A DNA stretch of 23,816 bases. Origin: Basidiobolus ranarum (Eukaryota; Basidiobolomycota; Basidiobolomycetes; Basidiobolales). The stretch is from assembly GCA_040143965.1 (NCBI GenBank), contig JASJQH010007036.1, positions 1 through 23,816 on the forward strand, written 5' to 3'. Position numbers and translations under genes: made by a program. Under the pieces are notes generated by a model. The model was not told where the DNA came from and made no database searches. It saw only the letters and a program-made list of their open reading frames with translations. Numbering within the stretch: the stretch's first letter is position 1; each line of letters opens with the position of its first letter. Of this stretch, positions 1 to 9,121 are shown in pieces.

Positions 1-684
1 AACAACACCAGCAATCTCAGTTTGAATGGGTCTACGCCACTGATGGGTATAGAGAATAGTGAAACAATATTTGATTGATATAACTTTTGTTAATATTATC
101 CTTTTATTTATCAAGTTCGGTCCCACCCAATGCTATTCAGGGAGGTATAGAGGCTGATGGAAAGCCTCTATTTATTGCTAGGTAAGTTTTTTTTAGTTTT
201 GAAAGCAAGATGCTTTATCAAAAGCCGGTATATCCTAGAGGCTAAATTTTCCTCTCATTTTCAGACAATATTATCAAGGTGGACTTCATCCTGGTAAAAC
301 TGCACCTCATCTCAAAGGACTTGCCATTGGTTATGGAGGTAAATATTTTGAAGCAATCTAAACGTCTAGTTAAATAGAATATTCACTTTTTACTTTTGTT
401 TTTCAGGTAAAGAAATTACTTTGAAAGAATATTACGTATTATGTGGTGATGCTAGAAAATTACGTTGGATCGAGTGTAAAGGTCCAGTTAATCCTGAATC
501 TTGGAAACCAGTGGAAGGTGGTGAAGAAAAAGATGGTCAACTATTATATATCGCCAAAGTACGTACATCTGGTGGTGAACATCTTGGAAAGATTGGTCCC
601 CACTTCAAAGGAGGTATGACTTACAGTTATGGTGGAAAAGAGAAGACATGCAATGACACCTACTATGTATTGGCCTACCTTTAA
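1..684 (+). CDS. DM9-repeat (DUF3421) protein, 5'-truncated by the window edge
   Basis: Seen: four exons, 3-46, 116-181, 265-338 and 407-684, keep one frame across GT-AG introns of 69, 83 and 68 nt and end in TAA at 682-684. The product has two tandem DM9-type units, each with the pattern W(V/I)...DG..L(F/Y)IA(R/K)...GG.H.GK..PH.KG...YGGKE. It starts in a Q-rich stretch followed by FEWVYATDG, and the true N-terminus lies to the left of the window. DM9 proteins are small, usually unsecreted, and include mannose-binding lectins in molluscs and immune-associated proteins in insects; the fungal role is unknown. A paralogue about 60% identical faces it at 914-1384. An AATAAA lies at 760-765. The family call is firm; any sugar-binding role is inference. 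Confidence 0.85.
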
Positions 685-759
685 TGTATAGTAAGTGTAC
701 ATCTACATTCTGAAAACAGTGGCTGAACGTTACATACTTGCCATATATAAATCGAAATT

Positions 760-765
760 AATAAA
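760..765 (+). terminator. Poly(A) signal of the plus-strand DM9 gene
   Basis: AATAAA 75 nt after the stop at 684. The convergent gene carries its own signal at 840-845, so the two transcripts end within about 100 nt of each other. Confidence 0.5.
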
Positions 766-839
766 AAGATATTTGTAAAAGCAAAAATTTCTAAATACAA
801 AAGTATTATATATTCGGTCTCAAATAGTATTAATATCAG

Positions 840-845
840 TTTATT
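840..845 (-). terminator. Poly(A) signal of the minus-strand DM9 gene
   Basis: TTTATT on the plus strand reads AATAAA on the minus strand, about 70 nt beyond the stop at 914. Confidence 0.5.
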
Positions 846-913
846 TTGGTGAGCAGTAAAAGATACAGAAAGAAGTTGGTGGATGTATACGATTTTAAGT
901 TACTTTACACGAA

Positions 914-1384
914 TTAAACAAGAGATAGAACATAATAATCATCGGCTTGTCTTTCTTTACCACCATAACCGAAGTTAATACCATGCTTAAAGTGAGTACC
1001 AACTTTACCGATGTGTTCACCACCTTCATAACGAGTCTTTCCAATGAACAACTCCTTACCATCTTGCTCATGACCTGCCTCAAGGGGAATCCAGTTCTGG
1101 GGCTGAACAGGACCCTTAGCCTCGACCCACTTAAGAGTGCGAGCATCACCAACCAAAACATAATATTCATCGAAATGAACTTCTTTACCTCCATAGCCAA
1201 TGTTTAAGCCACCCAAGTGAGGAGCAGCCTTACCGATTTGAAGACCACCTTCATGGAATTGACGAGCAACGAATAAAGGTTTACCATCAGGTTCGACACC
1301 ACCTTGGACGGCATTAGGAGGGATCTGACCCTTAGTAGCGAAAACCCATTCGAGTTGAGGTGAGGATCTGGCGATTTTAGACAT
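914..1384 (-). CDS. DM9-repeat (DUF3421) protein, intronless paralogue
   Basis: Seen: one uninterrupted frame of 156 residues with two DM9 units, containing LEWVFATKG, DGKPLFVAR, GKAAPHLGG, YGGKE, then DGKELFIGK, GGEHIGKVG and YGGKE near the C-terminus. I start it at the Met at 1384 (MSKIARSSPQLEW), because a TATA box lies only 48 nt upstream at 1432-1440 and the paralogue aligns from this point. A longer in-frame start at 1474 would lie upstream of that TATA box. There is no signal peptide, so it is probably cytosolic. An AATAAA on the minus strand at 840-845 ends it just before the convergent paralogue's poly(A) signal. It has none of the three introns of that neighbour. The function is unknown; lectin-like binding is inferred from animal DM9 proteins. 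Confidence 0.87.
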   Translation of the reverse strand: MSKIARSSPQLEWVFATKGQIPPNAVQGGVEPDGKPLFVARQFHEGGLQIGKAAPHLGGLNIGYGGKEVHFDEYYVLVGDARTLKWVEAKGPVQPQNWIPLEAGHEQDGKELFIGKTRYEGGEHIGKVGTHFKHGINFGYGGKERQADDYYVLSLV

Positions 1385-1431
1385 AATTATCAAGAGTGAA
1401 TGATGTTTACAGCATGTCAAAAGAACTTTGT

Positions 1432-1440
1432 TATTTATAG
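1432..1440 (-). promoter_or_regulatory. TATA box of the intronless DM9 gene
   Basis: CTATAAATA on the minus strand, 48 nt upstream of the ATG at 1384. The leader would be only about 20-25 nt. The position decides the start codon: the in-frame Met at 1474 lies upstream of it. Confidence 0.6.
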
Positions 1441-1865
1441 AAATCCAATCCACTTCTATTGCTGACGAAAGCAAATCCGAGTCTTACGTAGATGTTGAAG
1501 TGAATGAAATATATGTTCGAGAGATTAAAGAATGATTCATTTCTATAATCATTGTATGAAGCATTTAACCTTGCCCATATTCACTGTCACTTCATGTTAC
1601 TCCCTAAACTAAGCTGTCGACTGTATGCAATTCTATTGGTCGGCTAATCAATCATAGCAGATATCATTACAGTAATAAAGTGCGTATCACCCAATGGTAA
1701 TGATGCAGGCATAACGGAGGTGATTCAGAAGTGAATGACGAAATACCAAGGCCAGATAATATAATTACGAGCATATACAGAGAGACTAGGACAGATATGG
1801 GCAATGCTTGTTCAACAAATATTCACACTGCGTCTCAATGGGCGATGAGCTCTAAATATATGTGG

Positions 1866-1919
1866 GAACCAATTAATTAGGAAATTTCCTGTTCCAAATA
1901 ATTCGAGAAGATTCTAGAG
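1866..1919. promoter_or_regulatory. Heat-shock element (HSF binding site) array
   Basis: Seen: TTC at 1902-1904, GAA at 1907-1909, TTC at 1912-1914 and GAG at 1917-1919, each two bases apart. This gives three perfect and one near-perfect alternating nTTCn/nGAAn units. A further GAA-nn-TTC pair is at 1881-1888, a TTC at 1892-1894 and a GAA at 1866-1868. This is the binding pattern of heat-shock factor trimers. The array is about 480-535 nt upstream of the intronless DM9 start and about 355 nt beyond the bZIP stop, so the DM9 gene is the likelier target. Function is inferred from the motif alone. Confidence 0.55.
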
Positions 1920-2274
1920 ACGTGGTGGCAACATAGATCAGAGCCGTAGTATCAAGCTCTGCCTGAGCCGATACACATACCAACACCAACACCAGTGCCA
2001 AATGGCTGCGGCTGATTGGGTAACAAGAAAAAAGCATTGCCAGGCGCATTGTTTTTATATCGTTAGAGTTTACTATGAGATGTGGTTGTCAAATGAAACT
2101 CAACATGCTATTTCTTATGTACAAGGGGAGAGAGGAAGGAGGGAGTAAAAATTGTGTACAATTATCACGTTTGTGGCTAAGAGAGGTGTAATAACTATAC
2201 AATTAAAGTGGATCTGACAAATTAACGCCTTACTCGATGAAACCAGACATGACATTGTGACAAATAATAATAAC

Positions 2275-3303
2275 TTAATGAACAATAACTCGGCTATCTT
2301 GCCAACGTGGTGAGGCGGCTGCGTTGGATGCATTGTTTGGAATGTCCTTGTTGAAGGGTTCACCGTTTGACAAAGGTGCCACCCCAGACTTGACCTTGAA
2401 GGTAGGCTTGAATGGTGAATCAGATCGTCGAATTGCGGTGCTTTCTGTTACCATAGGTTCTACACTGCTTTCTGCCGGTGATTGGGAACGATTGTCTGAA
2501 GCTGGGACATGCGCATCGAATTTATTGCGCATTTGTTCTAGCTCGGAACGAAGTTTAGAATTCTCATCCTCGACTTTGTTAAACGATTCACGTAGAGTTT
2601 TCACTTCAGATTGGTATTGTTGAACTTGTTCTTCGAGAGTAGCAATATATTCTACATATCAAAAACAATTTCATTAGAAACGATGAAAAACCTGGTATAA
2701 TAAACTATCCTTTCAATCGTTACCTTTTCTTCTTACACGGAAGTTTCTAGCTGATATTTTGTTGCGCAGTTGACGTCTTTCTTTAGAGCTGAGCTTTTGA
2801 ATGTCAGGGTCATTTGGATCGAGCTCGATTTCAATAGAGCTAGCACGAACTGGTCTGCTGAGATTTTTAGGTGGGCTCTTTCTTGTTGTATTTTGGGGAT
2901 CAATGGCAGGAACAATGGCTTGTGTTGCTGTCAACCTTGAAGGCTGGACTACTTGCATGGGAGAGGTAGTGGTGGTATGTAACAAGCTTGGCTCGGTAGT
3001 AGCAGAGACTTGAGAATCAACACTATTAAGAAGAGTTTGGAGAACAAGCTCCAAGTCGTTCTCTTCCATCTTGACGTTGGTCAAAGTGGGAGGTACCAAG
3101 GGAGCAGGTGAACGTGCACTTGTTGGTGATGGGGAGGAGTTTTCAGAGACTTGACCAGGCATATCGTCTTCGAAGTAGTAGCGAAACAACTCGGACTCAT
3201 TTAAACCCTCTGGTTCTTCAACATACTTTGGATCAATAAAGGCATCAAAAGCATCGCATACTTCGCCCTCAGCGAAACAGTTTTGTTCGATAGCAGTAGA
3301 CAT
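2275..3303 (-). CDS. bZIP transcription factor
   Basis: Two exons, 3303-2724 and 2651-2275, are joined across a 72-nt intron and encode 318 residues. A canonical fungal basic region lies at about 174-193 (RRQLRNKISARNFRVRRK, the N-x2-SAR-x2-R pattern). The leucine zipper follows directly, with heptad positions L199, Y206, L213, V220 and L227. The intron falls in codon 194, at the hinge between DNA-binding and dimerisation parts. The N-terminal 150 residues are acidic and S/T/P-rich, as in an activation domain; the tail is S/P-rich and probably disordered. It should act in the nucleus as a dimer on a palindromic ACGT-type site; the target genes cannot be told from sequence. A TATA box lies at 3528-3536. 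The leader of roughly 200 nt has no upstream ATG on this strand. Confidence 0.9.
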
Positions 3304-3527
3304 AATTGATGGATAAGTTAAAATCAGTCAACTATGATATGGTAAAGGACAGTTAGCAACTATTAGCGTTGGTTAGGATGAGTTCAAGTAGAGGATACTA
3401 ACAAACTAAATAAGAGCAAATGCGAATTTTTGGAGATAAACAATAGTCAAAGGAAGAAGGATTTCGGGTCAGAAATCAATTAACAACAAGGATGAAGAGT
3501 AGCGGCACCTGATGGACAGACCCATGC

Positions 3528-3536
3528 ATTTATAGG
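3528..3536 (-). promoter_or_regulatory. TATA box of the bZIP gene
   Basis: CTATAAATG on the minus strand, about 225 nt upstream of the ATG at 3303. This is further away than in the other genes here, so a leader of roughly 200 nt is expected. No ATG on this strand occurs between the box and the start codon. Confidence 0.45.
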
Positions 3537-3844
3537 AGAGATTGACCAGAATATTCCTACAGGTGAGAGCCAATCTGATTAGCCAAGTGTCAAATTAGAC
3601 ACCGAGCCATAAAAACAGATATGTTCACGATAAGCAAGCTCCGATCTTCATGGACCAAGGCTAAATCTCTCACAACAACCTAGTGGTTGATTTGTTCATC
3701 GCATTGTCTCGATTTGATCATGTCCTTATGTAATAGCTGAACACTGAGACCCAAATTACAAGTAACTTGCTGGCCCCTTTTCACCGTATTCACCACATTC
3801 ACTGCATTGTACCACCGTAGTGGTGAGTTGCAACAAAACGGCTC

Positions 3845-3929
3845 AACCCTAACACTGGAGATAACCTAACCCTAGCACCTGAATGAGCTTATTTCTGCGT
3901 CATGTCCATAACAGTGTTTCCCTAACCCT
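3845..3929 (+). promoter_or_regulatory. Telo-box cluster (CCCTAA motifs)
   Basis: Seen: AACCCTAAC at 3845-3853, CCTAACCCTAG at 3865-3875 and CCCTAACCCT at 3920-3929. In plants and several fungi such short telomere-like boxes sit in promoters of housekeeping and translation genes and bind Myb-type telomere-box factors. They are too short and too far apart to be telomere DNA. They lie 60-140 nt upstream of the TATA box at 3987-3998. Confidence 0.4.
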
Positions 3930-3986
3930 CATCTTCCGCTTATGGATATATTTATGATGGCATTCTCCCCAAATGCCATGATAGCC

Positions 3987-3998
3987 TATATAAATAGC
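3987..3998 (+). promoter_or_regulatory. Orphan plus-strand TATA box
   Basis: CTATATAAATAG, a good TATA box on the plus strand. No usable plus-strand reading frame follows: the first ATG, near 4147, opens a frame of only a few codons. With the telo-boxes upstream this looks like a promoter for an unrecognised RNA, or it may be chance. Confidence 0.3.
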
Positions 3999-4443
3999 CA
4001 GCACTGCAATCCTATTCGGTCAATCTAGATTTCGACCATTGATAACTAACACCATCCGCAATCTGCTCAAATAACCCCTATTCACTATAAAGTCAATCCG
4101 ACTGCAATCACAAGCCACCGTATCATTTTAGTGTAGGCTTTTGTTAATGAGCCGATGAGTAGATGAGCCACTGGTGAGGGTGTGATGAGGGTGTAGAAGG
4201 GGGAAATATTCTTTGTATTACCACCACTACGACCACTACTACCACTGCCACGATGACTGTTCGAGATGACCAGGTCAGGAGATTGAGTTTGTTGAGAATC
4301 CAAGGGATCCACCCAATCAACTGATACTACATCCCCTATTCCCAACCATCCTCTCATAAGGCCTTCCACAATATCTAGGGTATTTAAGAAGGCGTGCCCG
4401 GGTGCTTTTACACTTAAAACCTATCCACAAAGGGAAGGGATTT

Positions 4444-4449
4444 TTTATT
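4444..4449 (-). terminator. Poly(A) signal of ORC2
   Basis: AATAAA on the minus strand about 136 nt beyond the ORC2 stop at 4585. Confidence 0.4.
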
Positions 4450-4584
4450 TAACATGTGCTGTAATGACTATCGTACATAGTACACAAAATAAGGAGAAGA
4501 GGTTAGCAAGAGAGTGGTGGAGAAGTAAATTGAAGACGGGTAGCAATGAGGATAGCACAAGCTTCTACTAGTAGTATGATAGAT

Positions 4585-6132
4585 TTAAGGCATGTCGGTC
4601 AAAATTGTAGATAACATCTCTGCATCCATAGGGATGTAAAGAATCTCTGTTCCTTCTGAAGACCGTTTAGAATGGATGATTTTATGGTCACGGAATTCAG
4701 TAAGCTGTGCACGGAAGGCAAGGTCACTGCTGACCAAGAACTTCTCACGGCACCTACTATAATATGATGTGTATGGAAGACCCAATTCATGTTTATTGCC
4801 TGCAGCTCCATCGGATTCCATGGTGATTTGATATTCGGCAAGTACTCGGAAGATACCTTTGGCATTTGACGTCAAACTAGCCAGTACGTAGTGGACTCCT
4901 CTAACACTCATATCTTTCTGTCTAACCATTAGAGAGTTCTCAAAGCTAGTTTCCACCACATATGACTCGTATGTTGTGATATCGTGCCATACCCAGTTAA
5001 ATCTTGCTGTCTTGACCGTATCCCATAGCAGAGCAGCGTTGATATGGTCGACAGAGGCTATCAGGTGTACATTGGGAACAGCGGCAAGAACACTTAGAAG
5101 TGTTTGGACTCGTTCTGTACGCAGTGACCCACCGTCTATATTATGAACTAGTAGATAGAGGCGCTCTACGGCCCTGTTACTGCTAGTAAAATATTCGTGA
5201 ATGGATGAGATCTGTTCTTCGGGGGATCCAAGCGAGCCGTTTTTCTGTACTACGTCTTCGATAATCTTCCCTAGAATTTCTTTGATAGAGATGGTTGGGA
5301 AATAGCCATTAACCACCAATAAAGCACCGTCTGTAAGATACGATTGGGCAAACTTATTCAAGAGCTTTCTTTTAGAGCCAAAACCATAGAAGAGGATGTT
5401 GAAGCCGGATTTCAACTCAAAATACCACTGGAAGAATTGTTGTTCATGAAGATTCTGTAGTAGTTCAGCTTCTTGAACGTGTTTCATTGGGACTGAGCGT
5501 AGAGCAGTAATGAAATCCTTGTGCTCCAGTGTAGGAAGCTTAGATAGAGTATTGTTTGACGTTTGCGAGCTACCTTTGCCATGTAAATCTGAAAAGTAGC
5601 GTTCATATCCTTCATGATTATCCACTGGTATTACATCCTCTACTTCGTCACTTAGTTCGTTTTCGCTATTTGATTCTGGATCGACGTGAATTTGGGTTGG
5701 TTTCGGAAGTTTATTTTTCTTTCCACGAGTACTTTTCTGTTCGGAGTCAGACTCAACGGTTTCTCTATCTTTGGTTGAACTCTTTCCTTTTTGTGAGTTG
5801 CTGAATTGAAATAAATTCTTACCACTAGTTTTATTTTCAGTCGTTTCGGCTTCTTTGGAGGAATTTAAAGGAACGTAAATCTCATCGTCGTCCTCAATTG
5901 TGTGAATTTCAGACTCGGAAGGTTTTTTCTTTAGGTCCACAGTCAAACTAGCGAGAAGTCCACTTTTTGGTCCTTTACTGACTTCTTTTTCGTGTACGGT
6001 GCGACGTGATTTTGGTACTTTAGAAATATCTTTCTTATCGACAATATTTATGATATGATTAGGAATTTCATCGTTTGTCTGATAAATAATAGGAAGTACT
6101 AGCTCCTCATCAAGGTCCATTGGTTCTGACAT
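4585..6132 (-). CDS. ORC2: Origin recognition complex subunit 2
   Basis: A single exon encodes 515 residues, close to the usual Orc2 length. Residues 1-170 are charged and low in complexity, like the disordered Orc2 N-terminus with its basic patches. The conserved core starts at YERYFSDLHGKG (176-187). It continues with GFNILFYGFGSKRKLL (243-258), the Walker-A-like loop that in Orc2 lacks a proper nucleotide-binding lysine motif. LLVHNIDG (327-334) and HLIASVDHINAALLWD (356-371) complete the AAA-like fold. The last 110 residues fit the winged helix. Orc2 is a non-ATP-hydrolysing subunit of the nuclear ORC ring that marks replication origins and loads MCM. The gene diverges from PUS1 across 303 bp. 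It is intronless, unlike most neighbours. Confidence 0.95.
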   Translation of the reverse strand: MSEPMDLDEELVLPIIYQTNDEIPNHIINIVDKKDISKVPKSRRTVHEKEVSKGPKSGLLASLTVDLKKKPSESEIHTIEDDDEIYVPLNSSKEAETTENKTSGKNLFQFSNSQKGKSSTKDRETVESDSEQKSTRGKKNKLPKPTQIHVDPESNSENELSDEVEDVIPVDNHEGYERYFSDLHGKGSSQTSNNTLSKLPTLEHKDFITALRSVPMKHVQEAELLQNLHEQQFFQWYFELKSGFNILFYGFGSKRKLLNKFAQSYLTDGALLVVNGYFPTISIKEILGKIIEDVVQKNGSLGSPEEQISSIHEYFTSSNRAVERLYLLVHNIDGGSLRTERVQTLLSVLAAVPNVHLIASVDHINAALLWDTVKTARFNWVWHDITTYESYVVETSFENSLMVRQKDMSVRGVHYVLASLTSNAKGIFRVLAEYQITMESDGAAGNKHELGLPYTSYYSRCREKFLVSSDLAFRAQLTEFRDHKIIHSKRSSEGTEILYIPMDAEMLSTILTDMP

Positions 6133-6435
6133 TCTTGACTTCCAATTATTTATCGTTCAAGTTAACGAATACACAAACAAGTCAGTGATGAGCAGAATAA
6201 ATTGAATGGTAAATTTGTTTTGATTCATAAGAATCGTTTCCCAAGACGACAACAATAATTTGGATGATTTTAACAACAAATGATATGAGTCGATTTATCC
6301 CATTGATCCTTATTATATTGGCATTACTTAGGATTGATTCCTAATTTAATTCATCATATATACATACCATTCTTTTTTTTTAAATTCGTTGGATTTGTCT
6401 TTACCTTGACAAGAGTTTCGTTTAAACAAGATTTA
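6133..6435. promoter_or_regulatory. Shared ORC2/PUS1 promoter region
   Basis: The 303 bp between divergent start codons are AT-rich. There is no clear TATA box for either gene and no MCB (ACGCGT) site. An in-frame ATG at 6334 would extend Pus1 by 34 mostly hydrophobic residues. I take this part as leader, but it could serve a mitochondrial isoform. Confidence 0.5.
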
Positions 6436-8289
6436 ATGACTTCAGAAACAACACAACCCCCCGAGGTTAAGGAAGAAATTAGTCAATACCTAGTAAAGGA
6501 AGAGATTCCCCTAACAGAAACAGGGAATTCAATAGAAGATAGAGACGTTCCAACGATCAAAAAGAGGAAGGGTAATAATTTGACTCACAAAGACAGAAGA
6601 GAATTCTTTCAAAAACATCGAACCCGTAAACAACAAGATAAAGCATCTAATGGCAAAAGAGATATTAAAGCCAGCGAAGAAGAATCGGAGGAGGCAGATG
6701 TAACAAAGCAAGGTGTTCCCAGAAGACCAAAGAAAAAAGTCGCTTTGTTGCTCGGCTTTTGTGGAACCGAGTATCAAGGAATGCAAAGGTATTGTGTAAT
6801 ATAGAGTTGAGGTTTTCAAGTAGCTTTGTTAACGGACAGTCGTACCTTTGATAACAAAAGCAATCCAAACGCCAAAACTATCGAGGGCGAACTTTTTAAG
6901 GGTTTAGTAAAGGCTGGTGCTATCTCACAAGATAATGCGGATGATGTGAAGAAGGTATGGAAAGGGTCTAATTGAAATTGCACCATGGCACATATATTGA
7001 TGATGTAAATATCTTAGGTTGGATTAACGCGTGCAACAAGAACAGATAAAGGGGTTCATGCTGCTGGTCAATTGGTATCTTTAAAGTTAATAGTCGAGGA
7101 TTCTGATGTGGTCGAAGCGATAAACCGGAACTTACCGGAAGACATTCGTGTGTGGGGTTAGTAAAGTACATTGATTGCTGTGTTCAGATGTGAGCCATGC
7201 CGTTGAGAGATTAAGCATGATTCCTATTTTCCAATCTAGGATACATTCCTGTGATAAAGACATTTCATGCCAAGACTCTTTGCGACTCTCGGATTTATGA
7301 ATATATTTTACCGACGTATGTATTTTCCCCGCCAGACCAAAGTGTTGATCTCTCTATTCCTCAAAATAAACGTACAGTATCTCCATCTACCGAAGAGGAG
7401 TTTTCGGCTAAAGGAAATTATCGTGTATCCACAGAGCAACTAGCCACATTAAAGGATATGCTGAGTAGGTATGTTGGTACGCACAACTACCACAACTACA
7501 CTGTGGGGAAATCCTATCAAGACAAAAATGCAAAGCGGTATATTATCAGCTTCGAGGTAAGATTTTACAAAGCACTAAATTGTGTTTACTTTACTCAGAT
7601 AAAGAGATTATTTTAGTGCGCAGAGCCAAAAATCATAAATAACATAGAATGGCTGAGTTTCAAGATTCACGGACAATCTTTTATGATTCATCAAATCCGA
7701 AAGATGATGGGTACTCTTCTCAGTAATTCTCAAACACCTTTTATACTGAATCTAACGAACTAAATCTCAAAAAAGGCATGATCATTTTAATTACACGCAC
7801 AGGTAGTCCTCTCACACTCATTGAACAAAGCTTTGGCCCCACCAAAATAAATATACCCAAAGCTCCAGGACTGGGGCTACTTTTGGAAGAGGTAAAGCTC
7901 ACTTCATTATCCTTGTCTTCACTCGAGTCCTTATTGATTTTATCCATAGCCTGTTTTTAGTTCGTACAATCGAAGATCCGAAGAAAAGGAAAGGGAGTCG
8001 GTTGACTTTGAAGGTTTTCGAGTGAGTAGACAATTCCATTCAACAAGCATGAAATACTAATATTTTTGTCTTAAGGAAACAATTGAGTTGTTCAAAAATG
8101 CACGAATTTATCCCTCCATTGTTGAAACCGAATGCAAAGAAAAAGAGTGAGTCTTCCTTTTTCGCCTTCTAATTAACAACGACTAATTTGAAACTGGTGT
8201 ATAGGTTTGACCAGTGGATAAAATCGATTGATACCTTTCCAGAGAGTTACGAGTATCTCAAGCCTTGTACTTCGGTTATTAAAAGTTAA
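6436..8289 (+). CDS. PUS1: tRNA pseudouridine synthase 1 (TruA family)
   Basis: Nine exons: 6436-6788, 6861-6954, 7018-7156, 7240-7556, 7617-7710, 7776-7891, 7950-8021, 8076-8146 and 8205-8289. They join in frame to 446 residues. The first 100 are charged, with a KKRKG stretch that suits a nuclear signal. The catalytic domain runs from [16 protein letters not shown]. It has the motif [11 protein letters not shown], with the catalytic Asp at about 159, then [38 protein letters not shown] and [18 protein letters not shown], all as in yeast Pus1. The enzyme isomerises uridines in tRNA (positions 27, 28, 34, 36 and others in yeast) and in U2 snRNA, without a cofactor. An alternative start at 6334 could add a hydrophobic N-terminus. 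Splice sites were chosen by frame and by similarity to the family. Confidence 0.93.
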
Positions 8290-8526
8290 ATCTAGTTGAA
8301 AAAGAAATTTAGAGTGATTAATTAATTATCAACAACATAGTGTCGGGATTGGTTAATATCCTACATTATATTTAAGTGGAAATTGTTCTGTACTTAATGA
8401 CTGTGTTTCTGCCATGGTGCGTCCATTGTTATTAATTATCGCCTCTGATTATGGCGTGGCTATGAGCATACTGTCCCTTCTTCCTTGGGCTATTGAACCG
8501 TATGTATATCAAACCGGGGCATCTAG
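8290..8526. other. PUS1 3' region
   Basis: Short AT-rich 3' sequence after the PUS1 stop, without an AATAAA. A 59-codon frame from the ATG at 8414 matches nothing I know and has no support beyond being open. Confidence 0.35.
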
Positions 8527-8886
8527 GTTTCAAAAAGCTTATTTGCCCACGTCATTAACAAAGGTGGATTACATAAACTTGATTCAAGGCTAAACAAGCG
8601 TTTTGAGGAACAGGGGTTGGAGTTGGACTGTCTTCCTGGATGGACTTATGATCTGTATTGCGGACTCATTTCAACTGCAAGCGTTCCATTGAGGGTGGCA
8701 ATGTATGTTGCATTCCCCGAGAATAAATTGCTCGAAAGAAGGCCAGTGCAGTGCGTAGGGCCAGTGCAAAAAACCTTATCCGTGACAATAGAGCTTAATA
8801 TGCATCGTGACAATATAGATTACTCTTATGATATCGTTGACCATTGTAGTGAATTTGAAACGCTTGGGAACCTGTCCTGGCAGTGA
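8527..8886 (+). other. Unassigned 119-codon open frame, possible gene remnant
   Basis: Seen: an open frame from just after the in-frame TAG at 8524-8526 to TGA at 8884-8886. It reads in a protein-like way, for example FAHVINKGGLHKLDSRLNK, FEEQGLELDCLPGWTYDLYCG and PLRVAMYVAFPEN. There is no ATG at its head. The first Met is at 8701, so an upstream exon would be needed. The only nearby donor (GTATGT, near 8501) leaves an intron of just 27 nt to the AG at 8526, too short for this genome. I do not recognise a family. It could be a 3' exon of a decayed gene or chance. It ends 235 bp before the trehalase start, so it would lie in that gene's promoter. Confidence 0.25.
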
Positions 8887-9121
8887 GACGGTTCTTGATT
8901 GCTATATTGTCCTCTAATCATCATAGTGGCCGGATGGGTTATAGTATCATTGAAGCAAATAGTGTCGTCGTGACAAACTTATGTCATAATTCTTGCTCAA
9001 TGGTATGAGAGATTGTGTTTGGATATGAATAGTAAAATACAACTGCAGCCGATAGCGGGGTGGCTATAAATACCGCTTATCTTCTACCTTACAAGTAGAA
9101 TTAATAACGTAGACTTTAGAC
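8887..9121 (+). promoter_or_regulatory. Trehalase promoter with TATA box and GCGGGG site
   Basis: Seen: TATA box CTATAAATA at 9064-9072, 50-58 nt before the ATG at 9122. Immediately upstream is GCGGGG at 9055-9060, which fits the SYGGRG consensus of the fungal carbon-catabolite repressors CreA/Mig1. This would suit a gene that releases glucose from trehalose. Single short sites are weak evidence, so repression by glucose is inference. Confidence 0.5.

Larger units (their letters stand above)
1385..2274. other. Intergenic region: DM9 promoter side and bZIP 3' side
   Basis: No credible gene. Next to the DM9 start it holds a TATA box. In the middle is a cluster of heat-shock-type GAA/TTC units (1866-1919). 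The right end, next to the bZIP stop at 2275, should be 3' UTR of that gene. A minus-strand open frame crosses 2115-2363, but it overlaps the end of the bZIP gene in another frame and looks like noise. Confidence 0.6.
3304..4584. other. Long intergenic region with telo-box motifs and an orphan TATA box
   Basis: About 1.28 kb with no convincing gene. It holds the bZIP leader and promoter on the left. Three telomere-like CCCTAA motifs lie at 3845-3853, 3865-3875 and 3920-3929, followed by a plus-strand TATA box at 3987-3998. On the right is the ORC2 3' region, with a minus-strand AATAAA at 4444-4449. A 94-codon minus-strand open frame (4085-4369) is S/G-rich and matches nothing I know. Confidence 0.55.

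Noticed and set aside
1385-1474. Upstream in-frame Met at 1474 as start of the intronless DM9 gene
   Set aside because: It lies upstream of the TATA box at 1432-1440, and the added 30 residues have no counterpart in the neighbouring paralogue.
3845-3929. Internal telomere or chromosome-end remnant
   Set aside because: Only three short CCCTAA-type motifs separated by unique sequence. Promoter telo-boxes explain them better.
4085-4369. 94-codon minus-strand open frame, S/G-rich
   Set aside because: No family resemblance and no intron evidence. The TATA-like sequence at 4381-4388 is only about 25-30 nt from its first ATG, closer than in the other genes here.
4867-4874. TGACGTCA, a perfect CRE/ATF palindrome
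   Set aside because: It lies inside ORC2 coding sequence, not in a promoter, and an 8-bp match in 24 kb is expected now and then by chance.
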